Positions 8,906 through 20,285 are shown, numbered from the stretch's first letter. The stretch: DNA of 64,000 nt from Fictibacillus terranigra (GCF_030412265.1 NZ_JAUHLN010000002.1:496001-560000); one strand, 5' to 3'. A program made the numbers and translations. Notes: a model not told the origin generated them from the sequence alone.

Positions 8906-9270
8906 TTATTGTGATCGTTTTCTTCATCAGAATCTTTAATATCGGTCAGCAACGTTTCTATTCGGCTTCCATACTCGATGGATTCATCGAATTTAAATGA
9001 AATTTCCGGCGTCTTGCGCAAACGGATTCGTCTGCCGATCTCTGTTCGGATAAAACCTGATGCTTTTGCCAGACCGCGAAGTGTCTGTTCTTTTTGTGCA
9101 TCATCTCCAAACACGGAAATATAAACAGTTGCCTGCTGTAAATCTCCCGTAACTTCAACACCTGTTACAGTTACAAAGCCAATGCGGGGATCTTTTAGCT
9201 TCCGGCCAATAATATCGCCAAGTTCTTTCTTCATCTGCTCTCCAATGCGATTGGATCGGATTTTGCTCAT
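8899..9270 (-). CDS. rbfA: 30S ribosome-binding factor A
   Basis: Late-stage 30S assembly factor that binds helix 1 of 16S rRNA and helps cold adaptation. The 123-residue protein has the KH-like RbfA fold: [40 protein letters not shown] at the N-terminus, then VYISVFGD and the [22 protein letters not shown] segment, with an acidic tail. ATG start 26 bp after ylxP. Last gene of the rimP operon by terminator position. Confidence 0.97.
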   Translation of the reverse strand: MSKIRSNRIGEQMKKELGDIIGRKLKDPRIGFVTVTGVEVTGDLQQATVYISVFGDDAQKEQTLRGLAKASGFIRTEIGRRIRLRKTPEISFKFDESIEYGSRIETLLTDIKDSDEENDHNKR

Positions 9271-9296
9271 TGTTCCACCCCGTTTCTATCTGTCCA

Positions 9297-9575
9297 TTAT
9301 AACCACTCGATTGTAGTTGTTGTCACTTCCAGCTCAGGAATGCTGCTGATCAGCTTGATCGCTTTCTGAAGTTCCTGTTCTACAATTAGTTTGTCCTTTG
9401 AGATGGTTACAATTCCAAGTTCAGCTCTCTGCCATAAATCATGAAAGTCGGTCTCGGAGACAGCAAGATTAAATTGCTGTCTTAACCGAGTCACGGCCTT
9501 TTTAACTACCGAGCGTTTTTCCTTCAGTGAATGTGATTCATAGATGAAACATTCGACCGTCAGGAAACCAATCAT
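9297..9575 (-). CDS. ylxP: YlxP, DUF503 family protein
   Basis: Small conserved protein (92 residues) of the DUF503 family, always near infB and rbfA in Bacilli and suspected to act in ribosome maturation; function not established. Visible features are the [26 protein letters not shown] segment and the central [15 protein letters not shown]. The ATG at 9575 overlaps the infB stop in an ATGA arrangement, so it is translationally coupled to IF2. Confidence 0.93.
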   Translation of the reverse strand: MIGFLTVECFIYESHSLKEKRSVVKKAVTRLRQQFNLAVSETDFHDLWQRAELGIVTISKDKLIVEQELQKAIKLISSIPELEVTTTTIEWL

Positions 9576-11821
9576 GCCCGTTTGATCTCTTCCATGATGT
9601 AGGCTTCGATGACGTCTCCTTCTTTAATGTCATTGAACTTTTCTAAAGTTATACCACATTCATACCCAGCACTAACTTCTTTTGCGTCATCTTTAAATCG
9701 TTTAAGGGCATCAATCTTACCTTCATAGATAACGACACCGTCACGGATCAATCGAACGGTTGAATCGCGTGTTACTTTTCCGTCGGTGACGTAACAGCCG
9801 GCAATGGTTCCGACTTTTGAAACTTTAAAGGTTGTTCGGATCTCAACCTGGCCGATGACCTTTTCTGCGAACTCTGGATCAAGCATCCCCTTCATCGCAG
9901 ACTCGATCTCTTCGATCACGTTATAGATAATGCGGTGCAGGCGAACATCGACTTTCTCGGTTTCAGCGGTACGTTTAGCGTTATTATCAGGACGGACATT
10001 GAAACCGATTATAATCGCATTGGAAGCAGAAGCTAAAATGATGTCTGATTCAGTGATCGCACCGACTCCAGTGTGGATAATCTTAACCTTAACGCCTTCC
10101 ACATCGATCTTCTGAAGGGAACCGGCGAGGGCTTCTGCAGATCCTTGAACATCTGCTTTAATGATAACATTGATTTCTTTAATATCGCCTTCTTTGATCT
10201 GGTTGAACAGATCTTCGAGGTTCAGCTTTGATGATTCTTTGCGCTGAGCTTCTACTTGCTTTTTGGAACGGGCTTCACCGATCTGGCGTGCTTTTTTCTC
10301 ATCAACAAATACCATAAACTGATCGCCTGCTTGAGGCACTTCGTTCAGTCCCGTAATCTCAACCGGAGTTGAAGGTCCCGCGACTTTAACACGGCGTCCG
10401 ATGTCGTTGACCATCGCGCGGACACGTCCGAACGTATTTCCGACAACGATCGGATCTCCGACATTCAATGTTCCGTTCTGAACGAGGAGAGTAGCCACTG
10501 ATCCTCGCCCTTTATCAAGCTGTGCTTCAATAACAGTGCCTTGTGCTGCACGTTTCGGATTGGCTTTCAGCTCTTCTACTTCTGCAACAAGCTGAATCAT
10601 TTCAATCAGGTCATCGATTCCTTCACCTTTAAGGGCTGATACATTCACGAAGATTGTATCGCCGCCCCAGTCTTCAGGAACGAGTCCGTGTTCCGTTAAT
10701 TCCTGCATGACACGGTCCGGATTTGCCGCTTCTTTATCCATCTTGTTAACCGCTACGATGATCGGCACCTGAGCTGCTTTCGCATGATTGATCGCTTCTA
10801 TCGTCTGAGGCATAACACCGTCATCGGCTGCCACGACAAGGATCGTAATATCTGTAACTTGTGCTCCTCTTGCACGCATCGTTGTAAATGCAGCATGGCC
10901 TGGAGTGTCAAGGAACGTAATTTTCTTTCCTTTATCTTCAATCTGGTAAGCCCCGATGTGCTGTGTAATTCCGCCAGCTTCACTAGCTGTTACTTTTGTA
11001 TCACGGATCGAGTCCAATAGGGTTGTTTTCCCGTGGTCGACGTGCCCCATGATCGTTACAACCGGTGGACGAACCTGAAGATCCTCTTCTTTATCGACGT
11101 TCTCGTAGTTTTCAAACTCGGTTTCATCGATGATGATCTCTTCTTCTACCTCTACGTTATAGTCACCCGCGATCAACTCGATGGTTTCTTTGTCCAGTTC
11201 CTGGTTGATCGTAGCCATAACACCAAGGAACATTAATTTTTTAATAATTTCAGATGGCTCTTTTGCCAGTTTTTTAGCCAGTTCACTTACCGTCAAAGAA
11301 CCTGAGAATGTTATCTTCTCTGGAGTAACTGGTACCGGCTTAGGCTGTGGTGCCGGTGCAGATTTGCCACGGTTATTATTGTTGTTCCTATTGTTTCTGT
11401 TCTTGTTATTATGATTGCTGTTGTTATTTTTATTGCCAGGCTTAAAGTTGCCGCCTTTTTGTCCAGGTCTGGCGTTCTGGCTGTTGTTTCCGGCTTTAGG
11501 AGTTGGTTTGCTGTTCTGGCTGTTGTTCGGTTTTTTAGGTGTGTCGTCTTTTTTGATTTTCATGGTGTTCTCTTTTTTACTTTCTTTTTTATTTTCTACC
11601 TTGTTCACGTTGGATGAATTCTTTTTCTGTTCTATTTTATGTTTCTCCTCTGTCATCTTATTTTTGGGCTGATATGCATCGTTTAATCTACGGATCGCGT
11701 CTTCATCAATCATTGACATATGATTGGATACATCTACGTTCATCGTCTTTAATTTATCGATGATATCCTTGCTTTGAACATTTTGTTTTTTTGCATATTC
11801 ATACACACGCATCTTACTCAT
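9572..11821 (-). CDS. infB: Translation initiation factor IF-2
   Basis: GTPase that places initiator tRNA on the 30S subunit and promotes subunit joining. The 749-residue protein has an N-terminal IF2N helix ([18 protein letters not shown]), a long Lys/Asn-rich linker (about residues 50-165), a second IF2N domain, the GTPase domain with [17 protein letters not shown] and NKMD motifs, and C-terminal beta-barrel and IF2-C domains. I start it at MSKMRVYEY (11821), nine codons inside the open frame, because GGGGGTGA lies just upstream. It overlaps the ylxQ end by one or more codons. Confidence 0.97.
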   Translation of the reverse strand: MSKMRVYEYAKKQNVQSKDIIDKLKTMNVDVSNHMSMIDEDAIRRLNDAYQPKNKMTEEKHKIEQKKNSSNVNKVENKKESKKENTMKIKKDDTPKKPNNSQNSKPTPKAGNNSQNARPGQKGGNFKPGNKNNNSNHNNKNRNNRNNNNNRGKSAPAPQPKPVPVTPEKITFSGSLTVSELAKKLAKEPSEIIKKLMFLGVMATINQELDKETIELIAGDYNVEVEEEIIIDETEFENYENVDKEEDLQVRPPVVTIMGHVDHGKTTLLDSIRDTKVTASEAGGITQHIGAYQIEDKGKKITFLDTPGHAAFTTMRARGAQVTDITILVVAADDGVMPQTIEAINHAKAAQVPIIVAVNKMDKEAANPDRVMQELTEHGLVPEDWGGDTIFVNVSALKGEGIDDLIEMIQLVAEVEELKANPKRAAQGTVIEAQLDKGRGSVATLLVQNGTLNVGDPIVVGNTFGRVRAMVNDIGRRVKVAGPSTPVEITGLNEVPQAGDQFMVFVDEKKARQIGEARSKKQVEAQRKESSKLNLEDLFNQIKEGDIKEINVIIKADVQGSAEALAGSLQKIDVEGVKVKIIHTGVGAITESDIILASASNAIIIGFNVRPDNNAKRTAETEKVDVRLHRIIYNVIEEIESAMKGMLDPEFAEKVIGQVEIRTTFKVSKVGTIAGCYVTDGKVTRDSTVRLIRDGVVIYEGKIDALKRFKDDAKEVSAGYECGITLEKFNDIKEGDVIEAYIMEEIKRA

Positions 11822-11840
11822 ATGTTCACCCCCGATTGGT

Positions 11841-12143
11841 TTAATCAAGTAAAGCAGCTAACTTTTTTGTAAAACCATCATCTGTCACGGCAACAACAAC
11901 CCGCTGGTCTTTGCCGATGGCACTGCCGAGACTGTAGCGGTCATCTACCCATTTCACTTCCACTTTATAGTAGGAGCATTTATCAGTAATTTTTTTTCTG
12001 GTGTTAGCCGATGCATCCTGAGAGAGAATAACAAGCTTTGCGTTCTGCCGCTGTACAGCTTTAACAACGAGCTCCTCTCCGGAAATGCACTTTCCTGCGC
12101 GGTTTGCCAACCCCAGCAGTGAAGCCCATTGAGATGCTGCCAA
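11841..12143 (-). CDS. ylxQ: YlxQ, L7Ae/L30e-family RNA-binding protein
   Basis: Small (100-residue) kink-turn-type protein of the L7Ae/L30e fold, a ribosome-associated or RNase-P-associated accessory factor in Bacillus; role not settled. The [23 protein letters not shown]-terminus, [16 protein letters not shown] and [14 protein letters not shown] segments match the family. Start is TTG at 12143, directly after the rnpM stop, with AAGGAG eight bases upstream. The 3' end runs close to or into the infB leader. Confidence 0.94.
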   Translation of the reverse strand: MAASQWASLLGLANRAGKCISGEELVVKAVQRQNAKLVILSQDASANTRKKITDKCSYYKVEVKWVDDRYSLGSAIGKDQRVVVAVTDDGFTKKLAALLD

Positions 12144-12404
12144 TTAGAGGACTCCTTTTTCAAGTTCTGAGAACACTTCATCTGTAACAGGTGCTTTCAG
12201 CTGATTGCTCAAGCTTCCTTTTTTCTTTGCGAGAGCAAAACAGGATGCCTGGTTGCACAAATAAGCACCTCTGCCCGATTTTTTCCCCGTTCGGTCAACG
12301 AAAACTTCACCTTCGGGAGAACGGACCACACGCACTAATTCTTTTTTTGGTTTCATTTCCTGGCAAGCCACACATTTACGCATAGGAATTTTACGGGTTT
12401 TCAT
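12144..12404 (-). CDS. rnpM (ylxR): RNase P modulator RnpM (YlxR)
   Basis: Small basic protein (86 residues, DUF448) reported to bind RNase P RNA and tune its activity. The N-terminus reads RKIPMRKCVACQEMKPKKELVRVVRS, with VDRTGKKSGRGAYLC later, matching the family's conserved arginine-rich patches. It has four cysteines (CVAC, LC, SCF), more than some relatives. It sits between nusA (20 bp upstream) and ylxQ, abutting the latter, in the rimP operon. Confidence 0.95.
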   Translation of the reverse strand: MKTRKIPMRKCVACQEMKPKKELVRVVRSPEGEVFVDRTGKKSGRGAYLCNQASCFALAKKKGSLSNQLKAPVTDEVFSELEKGVL

Positions 12405-12424
12405 CCGGCTCCACCCCCATCTTC

Positions 12425-13522
12425 TTAAAGCTCTTCTTCGGAAAGTCCGAAATTCTCCTCGGCTTCTTCACCGTTATAAAGTCCTGACTCTTCAGCATCA
12501 GACTGGCTTTTAATATCAATCTTCCAGCCTGTCAGTTTAGCTGCAAGCCTCGCATTTTGCCCGCGCTTTCCAATCGCAAGTGACAGCTGATAATCAGGCA
12601 CGATCACTGTTGTCATCTTTTCTTCTTCATTGACAAGCACTTCAAGCACTTTTGCCGGGCTTAGTGCGTTTGCAACATAAACCACCGGATCTTCCGACCA
12701 GCGGACGATGTCGATCTTCTCGCCATTCAGCTCGTTAACGATCGTCTGTACCCGGCCGCCTTTTTGGCCGACACAAGAACCAACCGGGTCGACTTCAGGA
12801 TCAGCTGCATGTACAGCAATCTTGGAGCGGTCTCCAGCTTCTCTCGCAATGGATTTAACTTCTACCGTTCCGTCATAGATTTCAGGAACCTCTAGTTCGA
12901 AAAGACGTTTCAGCAATCCTGGGTGTGTTCTTGAAACAAGAATTTGCGGTCCTTTTGTTGTTTTTTCAACTTTTGTGATGAAAACTTTAATTCTGTCGTT
13001 CGTCGTGTATTTTTCACCGGGCATCTGTTCTGTTGCAGGAAGCAATGCCTCAACACGGCCAAGGTTCACATAAATATAACGGTGATCCTGTCTTTGGACA
13101 ACCCCAGTGATGATATCTTCTTCACGGTCGATGAACTCAGAGAAAATAATTCCTCGTTCAGCTTCTCGGACTCTTTGGGTGACGACCTGCTTCGCCGTCT
13201 GTGCAGCAATTCTTCCAAAATCACGCGGAGTGACCTCCAGCTCCACAATATCTTCCAGCTCATATTGCGGATTAATCTTCTGTGCCTCCTCCAAAGAAAG
13301 TTCCTGTCTTGAATCGGTTACTTCTTCAACCACGTTTTTTCGGGCGAAAACCCGAATGCTTCCTGTCGATGTGTTGAAGTCCACTCGTACATTCTGTGCC
13401 TGGTGAAAGTTTCTTTTATAAGCAGAGATCAATGCAGCTTCGATCGCTTCAATTAATATATCCTTGCTGATTCCTTTTTCTTTCTCCAAAAACGTCAGTG
13501 CATCTAACAGCTCGCTACTCAT
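12425..13522 (-). CDS. nusA: Transcription termination/antitermination factor NusA
   Basis: Binds RNA polymerase and nascent RNA, stimulating pausing and intrinsic termination. The 365-residue protein has an N-terminal RNAP-binding domain, an S1 domain (about 130-200; EDIITGVVQRQDHRYIYVNLG) and two KH domains (VGSCVGQKGGRVQTIV and LAIGKRGQNARLAAKLTGW). It lacks the C-terminal acidic repeats of enterobacterial NusA, as usual in Firmicutes. It lies 17 bp after rimP. In B. subtilis NusA is reported to attenuate its own operon through the rimP leader; a suitable hairpin exists here. Confidence 0.97.
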   Translation of the reverse strand: MSSELLDALTFLEKEKGISKDILIEAIEAALISAYKRNFHQAQNVRVDFNTSTGSIRVFARKNVVEEVTDSRQELSLEEAQKINPQYELEDIVELEVTPRDFGRIAAQTAKQVVTQRVREAERGIIFSEFIDREEDIITGVVQRQDHRYIYVNLGRVEALLPATEQMPGEKYTTNDRIKVFITKVEKTTKGPQILVSRTHPGLLKRLFELEVPEIYDGTVEVKSIAREAGDRSKIAVHAADPEVDPVGSCVGQKGGRVQTIVNELNGEKIDIVRWSEDPVVYVANALSPAKVLEVLVNEEEKMTTVIVPDYQLSLAIGKRGQNARLAAKLTGWKIDIKSQSDAEESGLYNGEEAEENFGLSEEEL

Positions 13523-13539
13523 CCATCTTCTCCCCTTTA

Positions 13540-14013
13540 TTAATTGAACACAACCGCAAGTCTGGCACTTGCTATCTTGTTATATGGCAGTTCTACCTCG
13601 GTGTTGCGGGTTTTAACTTTCACTTGCAGTTTTACAGTTTCTCCGTCAAATCCCAGCAGCTTGCCTTCAAACTCCTTTGCACCATCCACTTGTTCATACA
13701 TTTTAATGTGTACATTTTTCCCAATCGCTTTTGTCATGTCTTCCGGTTTTTTCAAAGGCCGTTCAACACCAGGCGATGATACTTCCAGAAAGTATGCCTG
13801 TTCAATCGGATCCGAAGCGTCCAGCTTTTCGCTGAGCCGTTCACTTACCGTACCGCAGTCCTCAATGTCTACACCAGTTTCATTATCAATAAATACGCGA
13901 AGGAACCAGTTTTTTCCTTCTTTTACAAACTCAATATCTACCAGCTCAAGGTTCAGCTCTTCAAGAATGGGCGTGACGAGCTCTTCGGCAGTTTCAGTGA
14001 TTTTCTTACTCAT
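13540..14013 (-). CDS. rimP: Ribosome maturation factor RimP
   Basis: Acts in 30S subunit assembly, on the path of S12 and the central pseudoknot. The 157-residue protein starts at [20 protein letters not shown] with GGGAGG upstream; the longer open frame upstream is the operon leader and lies across the promoter. Family segments include [39 protein letters not shown] and [15 protein letters not shown]. First gene of the rimP-nusA-rnpM-ylxQ-infB-ylxP-rbfA operon. Confidence 0.96.
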   Translation of the reverse strand: MSKKITETAEELVTPILEELNLELVDIEFVKEGKNWFLRVFIDNETGVDIEDCGTVSERLSEKLDASDPIEQAYFLEVSSPGVERPLKKPEDMTKAIGKNVHIKMYEQVDGAKEFEGKLLGFDGETVKLQVKVKTRNTEVELPYNKIASARLAVVFN

Positions 14014-14059
14014 TGGAATCCTCCCTTCCACCAAAAAAATCCTTTTCCAAAACGAAACG

Positions 14060-14083
14060 AAAGAGTGGGTTTCCCCACTCTTT
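14060..14083 (-). promoter_or_regulatory. Leader hairpin of the rimP-nusA operon (candidate NusA-dependent attenuator)
   Basis: Perfect 10-bp stem AAAGAGTGGG/CCCACTCTTT with a GAAA loop, about 25-30 nt downstream of the likely start of transcription and 46 bp ahead of the rimP ATG. On the minus strand it is followed by CGTTTCGTTTTGG, an interrupted T-tract typical of weak, NusA-stimulated terminators. NusA autoregulation by attenuation in this leader has been reported in B. subtilis. Confidence 0.6.
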
Positions 14084-14116
14084 TCCCGAAAGGTATTCAT
14101 AAGTATTTCCAAATTT

Positions 14117-14145
14117 ACTATATCATAACCTAAGGGTTTGTGCAA
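14117..14145 (-). promoter_or_regulatory. Sigma-A promoter of the rimP-nusA-infB operon
   Basis: On the minus strand TTGCAC (14140-14145), a 17-base spacer, then TATAGT (14117-14122). It starts 30 bp after the polC stop codon and drives a leader of about 100 nt ahead of rimP. Confidence 0.8.
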
Positions 14146-14175
14146 CTTGCGCTTGCCATCAGCCTTTTTCCTGCA

Positions 14176-17100
14176 TCAGAAAAGAGAGAGCTGGTTGGCT
14201 TCAGGCATGCCTGCAAGACAGCCCTGTTCATCAAGATAGTCAATGATCGTTTTAGACAGGCGGGCCCTTTGCTGAAGATCCTCTTTAGAAAGGAACTCCC
14301 CGTCTTCCCGTGCCTTCACAATATTGAGCGCCGCATTGGTTCCAAGTCCTGCAATAGAGTTGAACGGCGGAATGAGCTGATCTCCTTCCACTAAAAACTC
14401 AGTGGCGCTGGAACGGTAAAGATCGACTTTTCCGAATGAGAAGCCACGTTCGCACATTTCAAGTGCGAGTTCAAGAACCGTCTGCAGATTCTTTTCCTTT
14501 GTAGAGGCATCGAGCCCTTTAGAGGTGATCTCTTCTATTTTAGCTTTGATGGCGCTTGAGCCTCTGACCATGGCGGTAATATCAAAATCGTCTGCACGGA
14601 CCGTAAAATAAGCAGCATAGAAAAGAATTGGATAATGAACTTTAAAGTAAGCAATGCGTACAGCCATCAAAACATAGGCTGCGGCATGGGCTTTCGGGAA
14701 CATGTACTTGATCTTCAAGCAGGACCCGATATACCAGTCCGGTACATCGTTCTTTTTCATCTCTTCTACCCATTCAGGGATAAGGCCTTTTCCTTTACGG
14801 ACACTCTCCATGATTTTAAAGGCAAGTGACGGATCCAGTCCTTTATAGATCAGATACACCATGATATCGTCACGGCAGCCGATCACGTCTTTTAGTTCGC
14901 ATGTTCCATCCGCGATCAATTCATTCGCATTGTTAAGCCAAACATCAGTACCATGAGAGAGTCCTGAGATCTGTACAAGTTCTGAGAACGTGCTCGGCTT
15001 CGTTTCTTCAAGCATCTGACGGACAAACTTTGTACCAAATTCCGGGATGCCCAGTGTTCCTGTCTTACAAAGGATCTGATCTTCTGTTACTCCGAGTACT
15101 TCCGGCCCTGAAAATATTTTCATAACTTCCTGATCAGAAGCTGGAATCGTCTTCGGATCAATACCGCTTAAATCTTGGAGCATACGGATGACGGTCGGGT
15201 CATCGTGTCCCAGTATATCAAGTTTCAGCAGGTTATCATGGATGGAATGGAAGTCAAAATGCGTCGTTTTCCATTCTGAATTTTTATCATCCGCCGGAAA
15301 CTGGATCGGGCAGAAGTCATAAATATCCATGTAATCCGGCACAACGATAATTCCGCCGGGATGCTGGCCTGTTGTCCGCTTTACGCCGGTACAGCCAGAA
15401 ACCAGCCTGTCCACTTCTGCAGAGCGGAACGTGATATTGTGATCAGAAGCATAACCTTTTACATAACCGTATGCCGTTTTTTCAGCAACTGTGCCAATGG
15501 TTCCCGCTCTGTACACATAGTCTTCTCCGAAAAGTTCCTTTGTGTAGTTATGGGCCCTTGGCTGATATTCACCGGAAAAGTTCAAATCAATATCCGGTAC
15601 TTTATCACCTTTAAAGCCGAGGAACGTTTCAAAAGGTATGTCCTGCCCGTCTTTTCTGTAGAGCACTCTGCAGTTCGGGCATTCCTTGTCAGGAAGGTCA
15701 AAGCCTGATCCAACTGAACCATCATCAAAAAAGATAGATTCCTTGCAATCCGGACAAACATAGTGAGGAGGAAGAGGGTTTACTTCAGTAATTTCAGTCA
15801 TCGTTGCTACAAACGACGATCCGACTGATCCCCTCGAACCTACGAGGTATCCGTCAATCAGTGATTTCTTAACGAGCTTGTGGGATATCAGATAGATAAC
15901 GGCAAACCCGTGACCGATGATGCTGTTCAGTTCTTTTTCCAAGCGTTTCTCTACAATCTCAGGGAGGTCATCGCCATAGATGCTGCGGGCCATCGAATAG
16001 CTCATGTTCCTTATGTCTTCTTCAGCACCAGGAATTTTGGGCGTGTACAAGTCATCAGGAATCGGCTTGATCTCTTCAATTAGAGCGGCCACTTTTTGAG
16101 TATTCTCTACCACGACTTCAAACGCTTTTTCTTCTCCCAAGAACGAGAAACATTCCAGCATCTCGTCGGTCGTCCTGAAATGCACTTCTGGAAGGCTCTG
16201 CCTGTTCAGCGGATTTGCACCTCCCTGGCTTGAAATCAGGATTTTCCGATAGATGGCATCGTTTGGCTCGAGATAGTGGACATTCCCTGTTGCCACGACG
16301 GGTTTCCCGAGTTTTTCACCCAGTTTGACGATGTTGCCGATAATCTCCCTTAAAGCCATTTCATCCTGTATCAGTTCTCTCTCAATTAAATGATAGTAGT
16401 TCGAAGGCGGCTGAACTTCAAGGTAATCATAAAACTTAGCAATCTCTTCAACTTCCGCTGGCGCTTTCTGCATCATGCCCTCAAATACTTCACCTTTGTC
16501 ACAGCCTGACCCAATCAGCAGCCCTTCCCGGTATTTTGCAAGCCTGGAACGCGGAACCCTCGGTGTTCTGTAAAAATAGTTTAAGTGGGATTCAGACACG
16601 ATTTTGTATAAATTTTTCAAGCCCAGCTGTGTTTGGGCCAACAGGATGCAGTGAGAAGGCCGGCTCCTCATATAGCCGCCCTGACCCATGTTTTCGTTCA
16701 GCTGGTCATGGAACTCTATTCCTTTTTGGAAGGACTCTTTTAACAGTTTCCATAAAAGGTAGCCTGTAGCTTCTGCATCATAGATGGCCCTATGATGCTG
16801 GGTCAGCTCGATATCAAACTTTTTACAAAGAGTGTTCAGTCTGTGGTTCTTTAATTCCGGAAGAAGGAAACGCGCAAGTTCCAGGGTATCAATGACCGGA
16901 TTGCTCGCCTCTGATATCCCGATCTTACGGAACCCCTCGTTTAAGAATCCCATATCAAAGCTTGCATTATGGGCTACGAGGATATCATTGCCGATAAATG
17001 TCTCAAAACGCCTTAAGACTTCCTCAATCTCCGGGGCGTTCCTAACCATATCATCGGTGATACCCGTCAGATTGATTGTGGTGTCTGAGAGTGCCTCATG

Positions 17101-18471
17101 CGGATTCGCAAACGACTCAAAACGATCAATGATCTCACCGTTGTGCACCTTTACGGCCGCGAGTTCAATAATCTTGTTATAGACGGCGGATAAACCTGTC
17201 GTCTCAACGTCAAAAACAATGTATGTCTCATCAGCGAGAACGCGGTGCTGCTCATTGTACGCGATCGGTACCCCGTCATCCACGAGGTTCACTTCCACAC
17301 CATAAAGCACTTTAATTCCATTCTTCTTCCCGGCCGAGTAGGCTTCCGGAAAAGATTGAACACCAGCATGATCAGTGATTGCTATTGCTTCATGACCCCA
17401 CTTGCTCGCCTGCCCGACCAGTCTTGATGCAGACGTGACAGCGTCCATTTGGCTCATCGGTGTATGAAGATGGAGTTCTACCCTCTTCTTCCCTTCCTCA
17501 GCGAGATCCTTCCTCGTTTCGGGAGAAATCTCATTAATATCATTCGCGATCATCACAAGATCACGAACGAATGTATCGTTCTGGATTCCGCCCCGAACCT
17601 TAACCCATATCCCTTTTTTCACAGCTTGTAAAATGGGAATATCCTCTTTATCCCTCGAGAAGATCTTGACCATGATCGAATCGGTGTAATCTGTAATCTT
17701 AAACGTCAGCAGCGTCCGTCCGCTTCGAAGCTCTCGTGTCTCCGCATCAAATACGTAGCCTTGAAGAGTAACTCTGCGTTCTTCGTCTTGTATCGTTTCA
17801 ATCGATACGGGCTCATCAGGAATCTTGTAACCTATCATAATCTCCGCCGGTGCAGAAGAAGATTCCCGCTTGTCCGCTTTCTCCTTCTCGATCAATGCAG
17901 CAAGCACTTTATCAGCATCTTCCTGCTTTTTTTGATCTACGAACTTCTGAAACTCTTCTTCACTATGCCTGACTTCAATCTCGAGAGAGACCGATTCCAT
18001 ACCAAACGAACGGTATACTTCTGTCATCGCTGAAGAAAGTTTTCGTTTGATGAGCAGCCCTTCCGCTTCGTTTCTCACGGTGACTTTTATCTTATTACCC
18101 GTTACTTCAGGCGTCTGTCCCAATAGGGCAGGAACGAGGGAGCTGGCTGTTGATCTAAGCTGATCACAGCATATTTCCCAATATTGGCTTAATAATGTTT
18201 CTTCACATTCCTTCGTCTCACAGCGGACAGAAAAAGAAACTTTTGCAATATGTTCAAACGCCTGGGTTAGTTTTGCGGTAAAAAATGTGTATACATTCGC
18301 CGGCATTGGCTTAGGCAATGAAAAATAAAAATGCCAGCTTCTGTCGTTTTTGTCGATGGCAAGTTTTTGAACGCTACCGTCGCCAAGATGCTTCCGCAGT
18401 TCTTCCGGAATACCAATCTGGTCCAGCAACAGGGAGAAGCGATCTTTTCTTACCTGATCGTCACTGTTCAT
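14176..18471 (-). CDS. polC: DNA polymerase III alpha subunit, PolC type
   Basis: Main replicative DNA polymerase of low-GC Gram-positives, with built-in proofreading. The 1431-residue protein has an N-terminal domain, an OB domain (about 230-330), a PHP domain beginning [13 protein letters not shown] that is split by a DnaQ-like 3'-5' exonuclease ([12 protein letters not shown], then [10 protein letters not shown]), and the C-family catalytic core with a four-Cys zinc site (CPDC...CPNC) and [12 protein letters not shown]. The start at 18471 has GGAGGG upstream. The longer open frame upstream crosses a palindromic element and is not coding. Confidence 0.98.
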   Translation of the reverse strand: MNSDDQVRKDRFSLLLDQIGIPEELRKHLGDGSVQKLAIDKNDRSWHFYFSLPKPMPANVYTFFTAKLTQAFEHIAKVSFSVRCETKECEETLLSQYWEICCDQLRSTASSLVPALLGQTPEVTGNKIKVTVRNEAEGLLIKRKLSSAMTEVYRSFGMESVSLEIEVRHSEEEFQKFVDQKKQEDADKVLAALIEKEKADKRESSSAPAEIMIGYKIPDEPVSIETIQDEERRVTLQGYVFDAETRELRSGRTLLTFKITDYTDSIMVKIFSRDKEDIPILQAVKKGIWVKVRGGIQNDTFVRDLVMIANDINEISPETRKDLAEEGKKRVELHLHTPMSQMDAVTSASRLVGQASKWGHEAIAITDHAGVQSFPEAYSAGKKNGIKVLYGVEVNLVDDGVPIAYNEQHRVLADETYIVFDVETTGLSAVYNKIIELAAVKVHNGEIIDRFESFANPHEALSDTTINLTGITDDMVRNAPEIEEVLRRFETFIGNDILVAHNASFDMGFLNEGFRKIGISEASNPVIDTLELARFLLPELKNHRLNTLCKKFDIELTQHHRAIYDAEATGYLLWKLLKESFQKGIEFHDQLNENMGQGGYMRSRPSHCILLAQTQLGLKNLYKIVSESHLNYFYRTPRVPRSRLAKYREGLLIGSGCDKGEVFEGMMQKAPAEVEEIAKFYDYLEVQPPSNYYHLIERELIQDEMALREIIGNIVKLGEKLGKPVVATGNVHYLEPNDAIYRKILISSQGGANPLNRQSLPEVHFRTTDEMLECFSFLGEEKAFEVVVENTQKVAALIEEIKPIPDDLYTPKIPGAEEDIRNMSYSMARSIYGDDLPEIVEKRLEKELNSIIGHGFAVIYLISHKLVKKSLIDGYLVGSRGSVGSSFVATMTEITEVNPLPPHYVCPDCKESIFFDDGSVGSGFDLPDKECPNCRVLYRKDGQDIPFETFLGFKGDKVPDIDLNFSGEYQPRAHNYTKELFGEDYVYRAGTIGTVAEKTAYGYVKGYASDHNITFRSAEVDRLVSGCTGVKRTTGQHPGGIIVVPDYMDIYDFCPIQFPADDKNSEWKTTHFDFHSIHDNLLKLDILGHDDPTVIRMLQDLSGIDPKTIPASDQEVMKIFSGPEVLGVTEDQILCKTGTLGIPEFGTKFVRQMLEETKPSTFSELVQISGLSHGTDVWLNNANELIADGTCELKDVIGCRDDIMVYLIYKGLDPSLAFKIMESVRKGKGLIPEWVEEMKKNDVPDWYIGSCLKIKYMFPKAHAAAYVLMAVRIAYFKVHYPILFYAAYFTVRADDFDITAMVRGSSAIKAKIEEITSKGLDASTKEKNLQTVLELALEMCERGFSFGKVDLYRSSATEFLVEGDQLIPPFNSIAGLGTNAALNIVKAREDGEFLSKEDLQQRARLSKTIIDYLDEQGCLAGMPEANQLSLF

Positions 18472-18494
18472 GATGCCCTCCTTCCATAAATAAG

Positions 18495-18566
18495 GGGGAT
18501 GACTTAGGTTGAAAAGCCCAATTCCCCAAAGTGTTCCTTCAGGTGTCAGGCACATAAGTCATCCCC
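18495..18566. repeat. 72-bp palindromic element between proS and polC
   Basis: Twelve-base perfect inverted arms GGGGATGACTTA (18495-18506) and TAAGTCATCCCC (18555-18566) enclose 48 bp that contain GGTGTCAGGCAC, itself partly self-complementary. It fills the proS-polC gap, starting 7 bp past the proS stop and ending 23 bp before the polC ATG. It has no good T-run on the minus strand. I see no second copy in this window. It may be a mobile palindromic repeat or a leader structure. Confidence 0.6.
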
Positions 18567-18572
18567 TGGATG

Positions 18573-20285
18573 CTAGCGTGCTAATATTTCGCGGTGGCGT
18601 TTAACTGCCTCCACGAGTTCAGAAACATGGATCTCAGTGACATCACCGGTTTTTCTGATTTTCAGTTCGACAATTCCTTCAGCTGCTTTTTTCCCTGCTG
18701 TTACACGAAGAGGAATTCCGATAAGGTCCGCATCAGCAAATTTCACTCCTGCACGCTCTTTTCTGTCGTCATACAGGCAATCATAACCGGCAGCCTTTAA
18801 CTCAAGGTAAAGCTTTTCACCAAGATTGGCCTGGACTTCGTCTTTGCTGTTGGCCGCGATCAGATGTACATCAAACGGTGAAAGTGCTACAGGCCAGATC
18901 AAACCTCTTTCATCGTTGTTCTCTTCAGCTACAGCCGCAAGAGTACGCGAAACACCAATTCCATAGCAGCCCATCGTCATCACTTGATTCTTTCCGTTCT
19001 CATCAAGAAACGCTGCATTTAACGGTTCACTGTAGACTTGTCCAAGCTTGAAAACATGCCCCACTTCAATGCCTTTCGCGAACTGTATGCTTCCTCTTCC
19101 GTCAGGTGAAGGATCCCCTTCCTGAATGAAGCGAAGGTCACCGAACTGAGAAACTCTGAAATCTTTGCCATGATTCGCATTTTTGTAATGATAGTTCTGT
19201 TCATTTGCGCCGATCACTGCGTTCACCAAGTATTCTACAGCTGTGTCCGCAATGACCTTCACATTTTCTGATACTGCAACCGGGCCGATATTGCCTGGTT
19301 TGCATCCCATGGTTGAATGTGTCTGCTCAGCAGATGCAAGCTCCACCTGGTCTGCACCCAGTATGTTCTTCACCTTGATATCGTTCACTTCATGATCCCC
19401 GCGAACAAGGACAAGTACCGGTTCTCCGTCTGCGATAAACAGAATGGATTTGATGATCTGTGAGGTTTCTATATTTAAATAGGCTGCCACTTCTTCGATC
19501 GTTTTCGCGTCATCCGTTTTAACTTTTTCAAGTTCTTTCTTTTCTTCACCAGATGCTTCATACACCGTGTTGACCGGAGCCATTTCAATGTTAGCTGCAA
19601 AATCGGATTCGGTAGAGTAAGCAATCAGGTCTTCACCGATATCAGAAAGAACCATAAATTCATGGTTATCTTTTCCGCCAATCGCTCCTGAATCCGCAAG
19701 TACGGCTCTGAAATTTAAACCGCATCGGCTGAAGATCGCTTTATATGCCTCTTTCATTCCTTCATACGTGACATCAAGACTTTCTTTGTCGGCATGGAAG
19801 GAATAAGCATCCTTCATGATGAATTCACGGCCTCTTAACAGCCCGAAACGAGGGCGTTTCTCGTCTCTGTATTTTGTTTGGATCTGAAAAAGATTAAGAG
19901 GGAGCTTTTTATAAGATTTTACTTCATCCCGAATCAGGCTCGTGATGACTTCTTCATGTGTCGGGCCCAGGGCAAATTCACGCCCGTGCCGGTCTTTTAA
20001 GCGCATGAGCTCCGGTCCGTAAGAATACCATCTTCCTGACTCCTGCCACAATTCAGCAAGCTGGAGCGCCGGCATGCCCAGTTCATTGGAACCTGCGTTT
20101 TCCATTTCCTCGCGAATGATGGTTTCCACTTTATGCAATACCTTTTTGCCTAATGGCAAAAACGAATAGATACCTGCCGCATTCTGCCGGATGAATCCAG
20201 CCCGGAGCAGCAGCTGATGGCTCACTACATCGGCGTCAGCCGGGACTTCCCTTAATGTTGGTGCGAACAACCTGCTTTGCTTCAT
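18573..20285 (-). CDS. proS: Prolyl-tRNA synthetase, bacterial type
   Basis: Charges tRNA-Pro and, through its inserted YbaK-like domain, removes mischarged alanine. The 570-residue protein is a class II synthetase: motif 1 region near the N-terminus ([19 protein letters not shown]), motif 2 [23 protein letters not shown], the editing insertion at about 220-410, motif 3 [13 protein letters not shown], and the anticodon-binding domain at the C-terminus. ATG start, 21 bp after rasP. No T-box leader is present. Confidence 0.97.
   Translation of the reverse strand: MKQSRLFAPTLREVPADADVVSHQLLLRAGFIRQNAAGIYSFLPLGKKVLHKVETIIREEMENAGSNELGMPALQLAELWQESGRWYSYGPELMRLKDRHGREFALGPTHEEVITSLIRDEVKSYKKLPLNLFQIQTKYRDEKRPRFGLLRGREFIMKDAYSFHADKESLDVTYEGMKEAYKAIFSRCGLNFRAVLADSGAIGGKDNHEFMVLSDIGEDLIAYSTESDFAANIEMAPVNTVYEASGEEKKELEKVKTDDAKTIEEVAAYLNIETSQIIKSILFIADGEPVLVLVRGDHEVNDIKVKNILGADQVELASAEQTHSTMGCKPGNIGPVAVSENVKVIADTAVEYLVNAVIGANEQNYHYKNANHGKDFRVSQFGDLRFIQEGDPSPDGRGSIQFAKGIEVGHVFKLGQVYSEPLNAAFLDENGKNQVMTMGCYGIGVSRTLAAVAEENNDERGLIWPVALSPFDVHLIAANSKDEVQANLGEKLYLELKAAGYDCLYDDRKERAGVKFADADLIGIPLRVTAGKKAAEGIVELKIRKTGDVTEIHVSELVEAVKRHREILAR

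Noticed and set aside
13544-14128. Long open frames on the plus strand, for example here over rimP, and at 47030-47578 and 54565-55104
   Set aside because: All are complements of conserved genes with strong motifs; none has a ribosome site or recognisable domain.
18472-18555. 28-codon N-terminal extension of PolC
   Set aside because: It runs through the palindromic element, lacks alignment to PolC N-termini, and a good ribosome site precedes the ATG at 18471.
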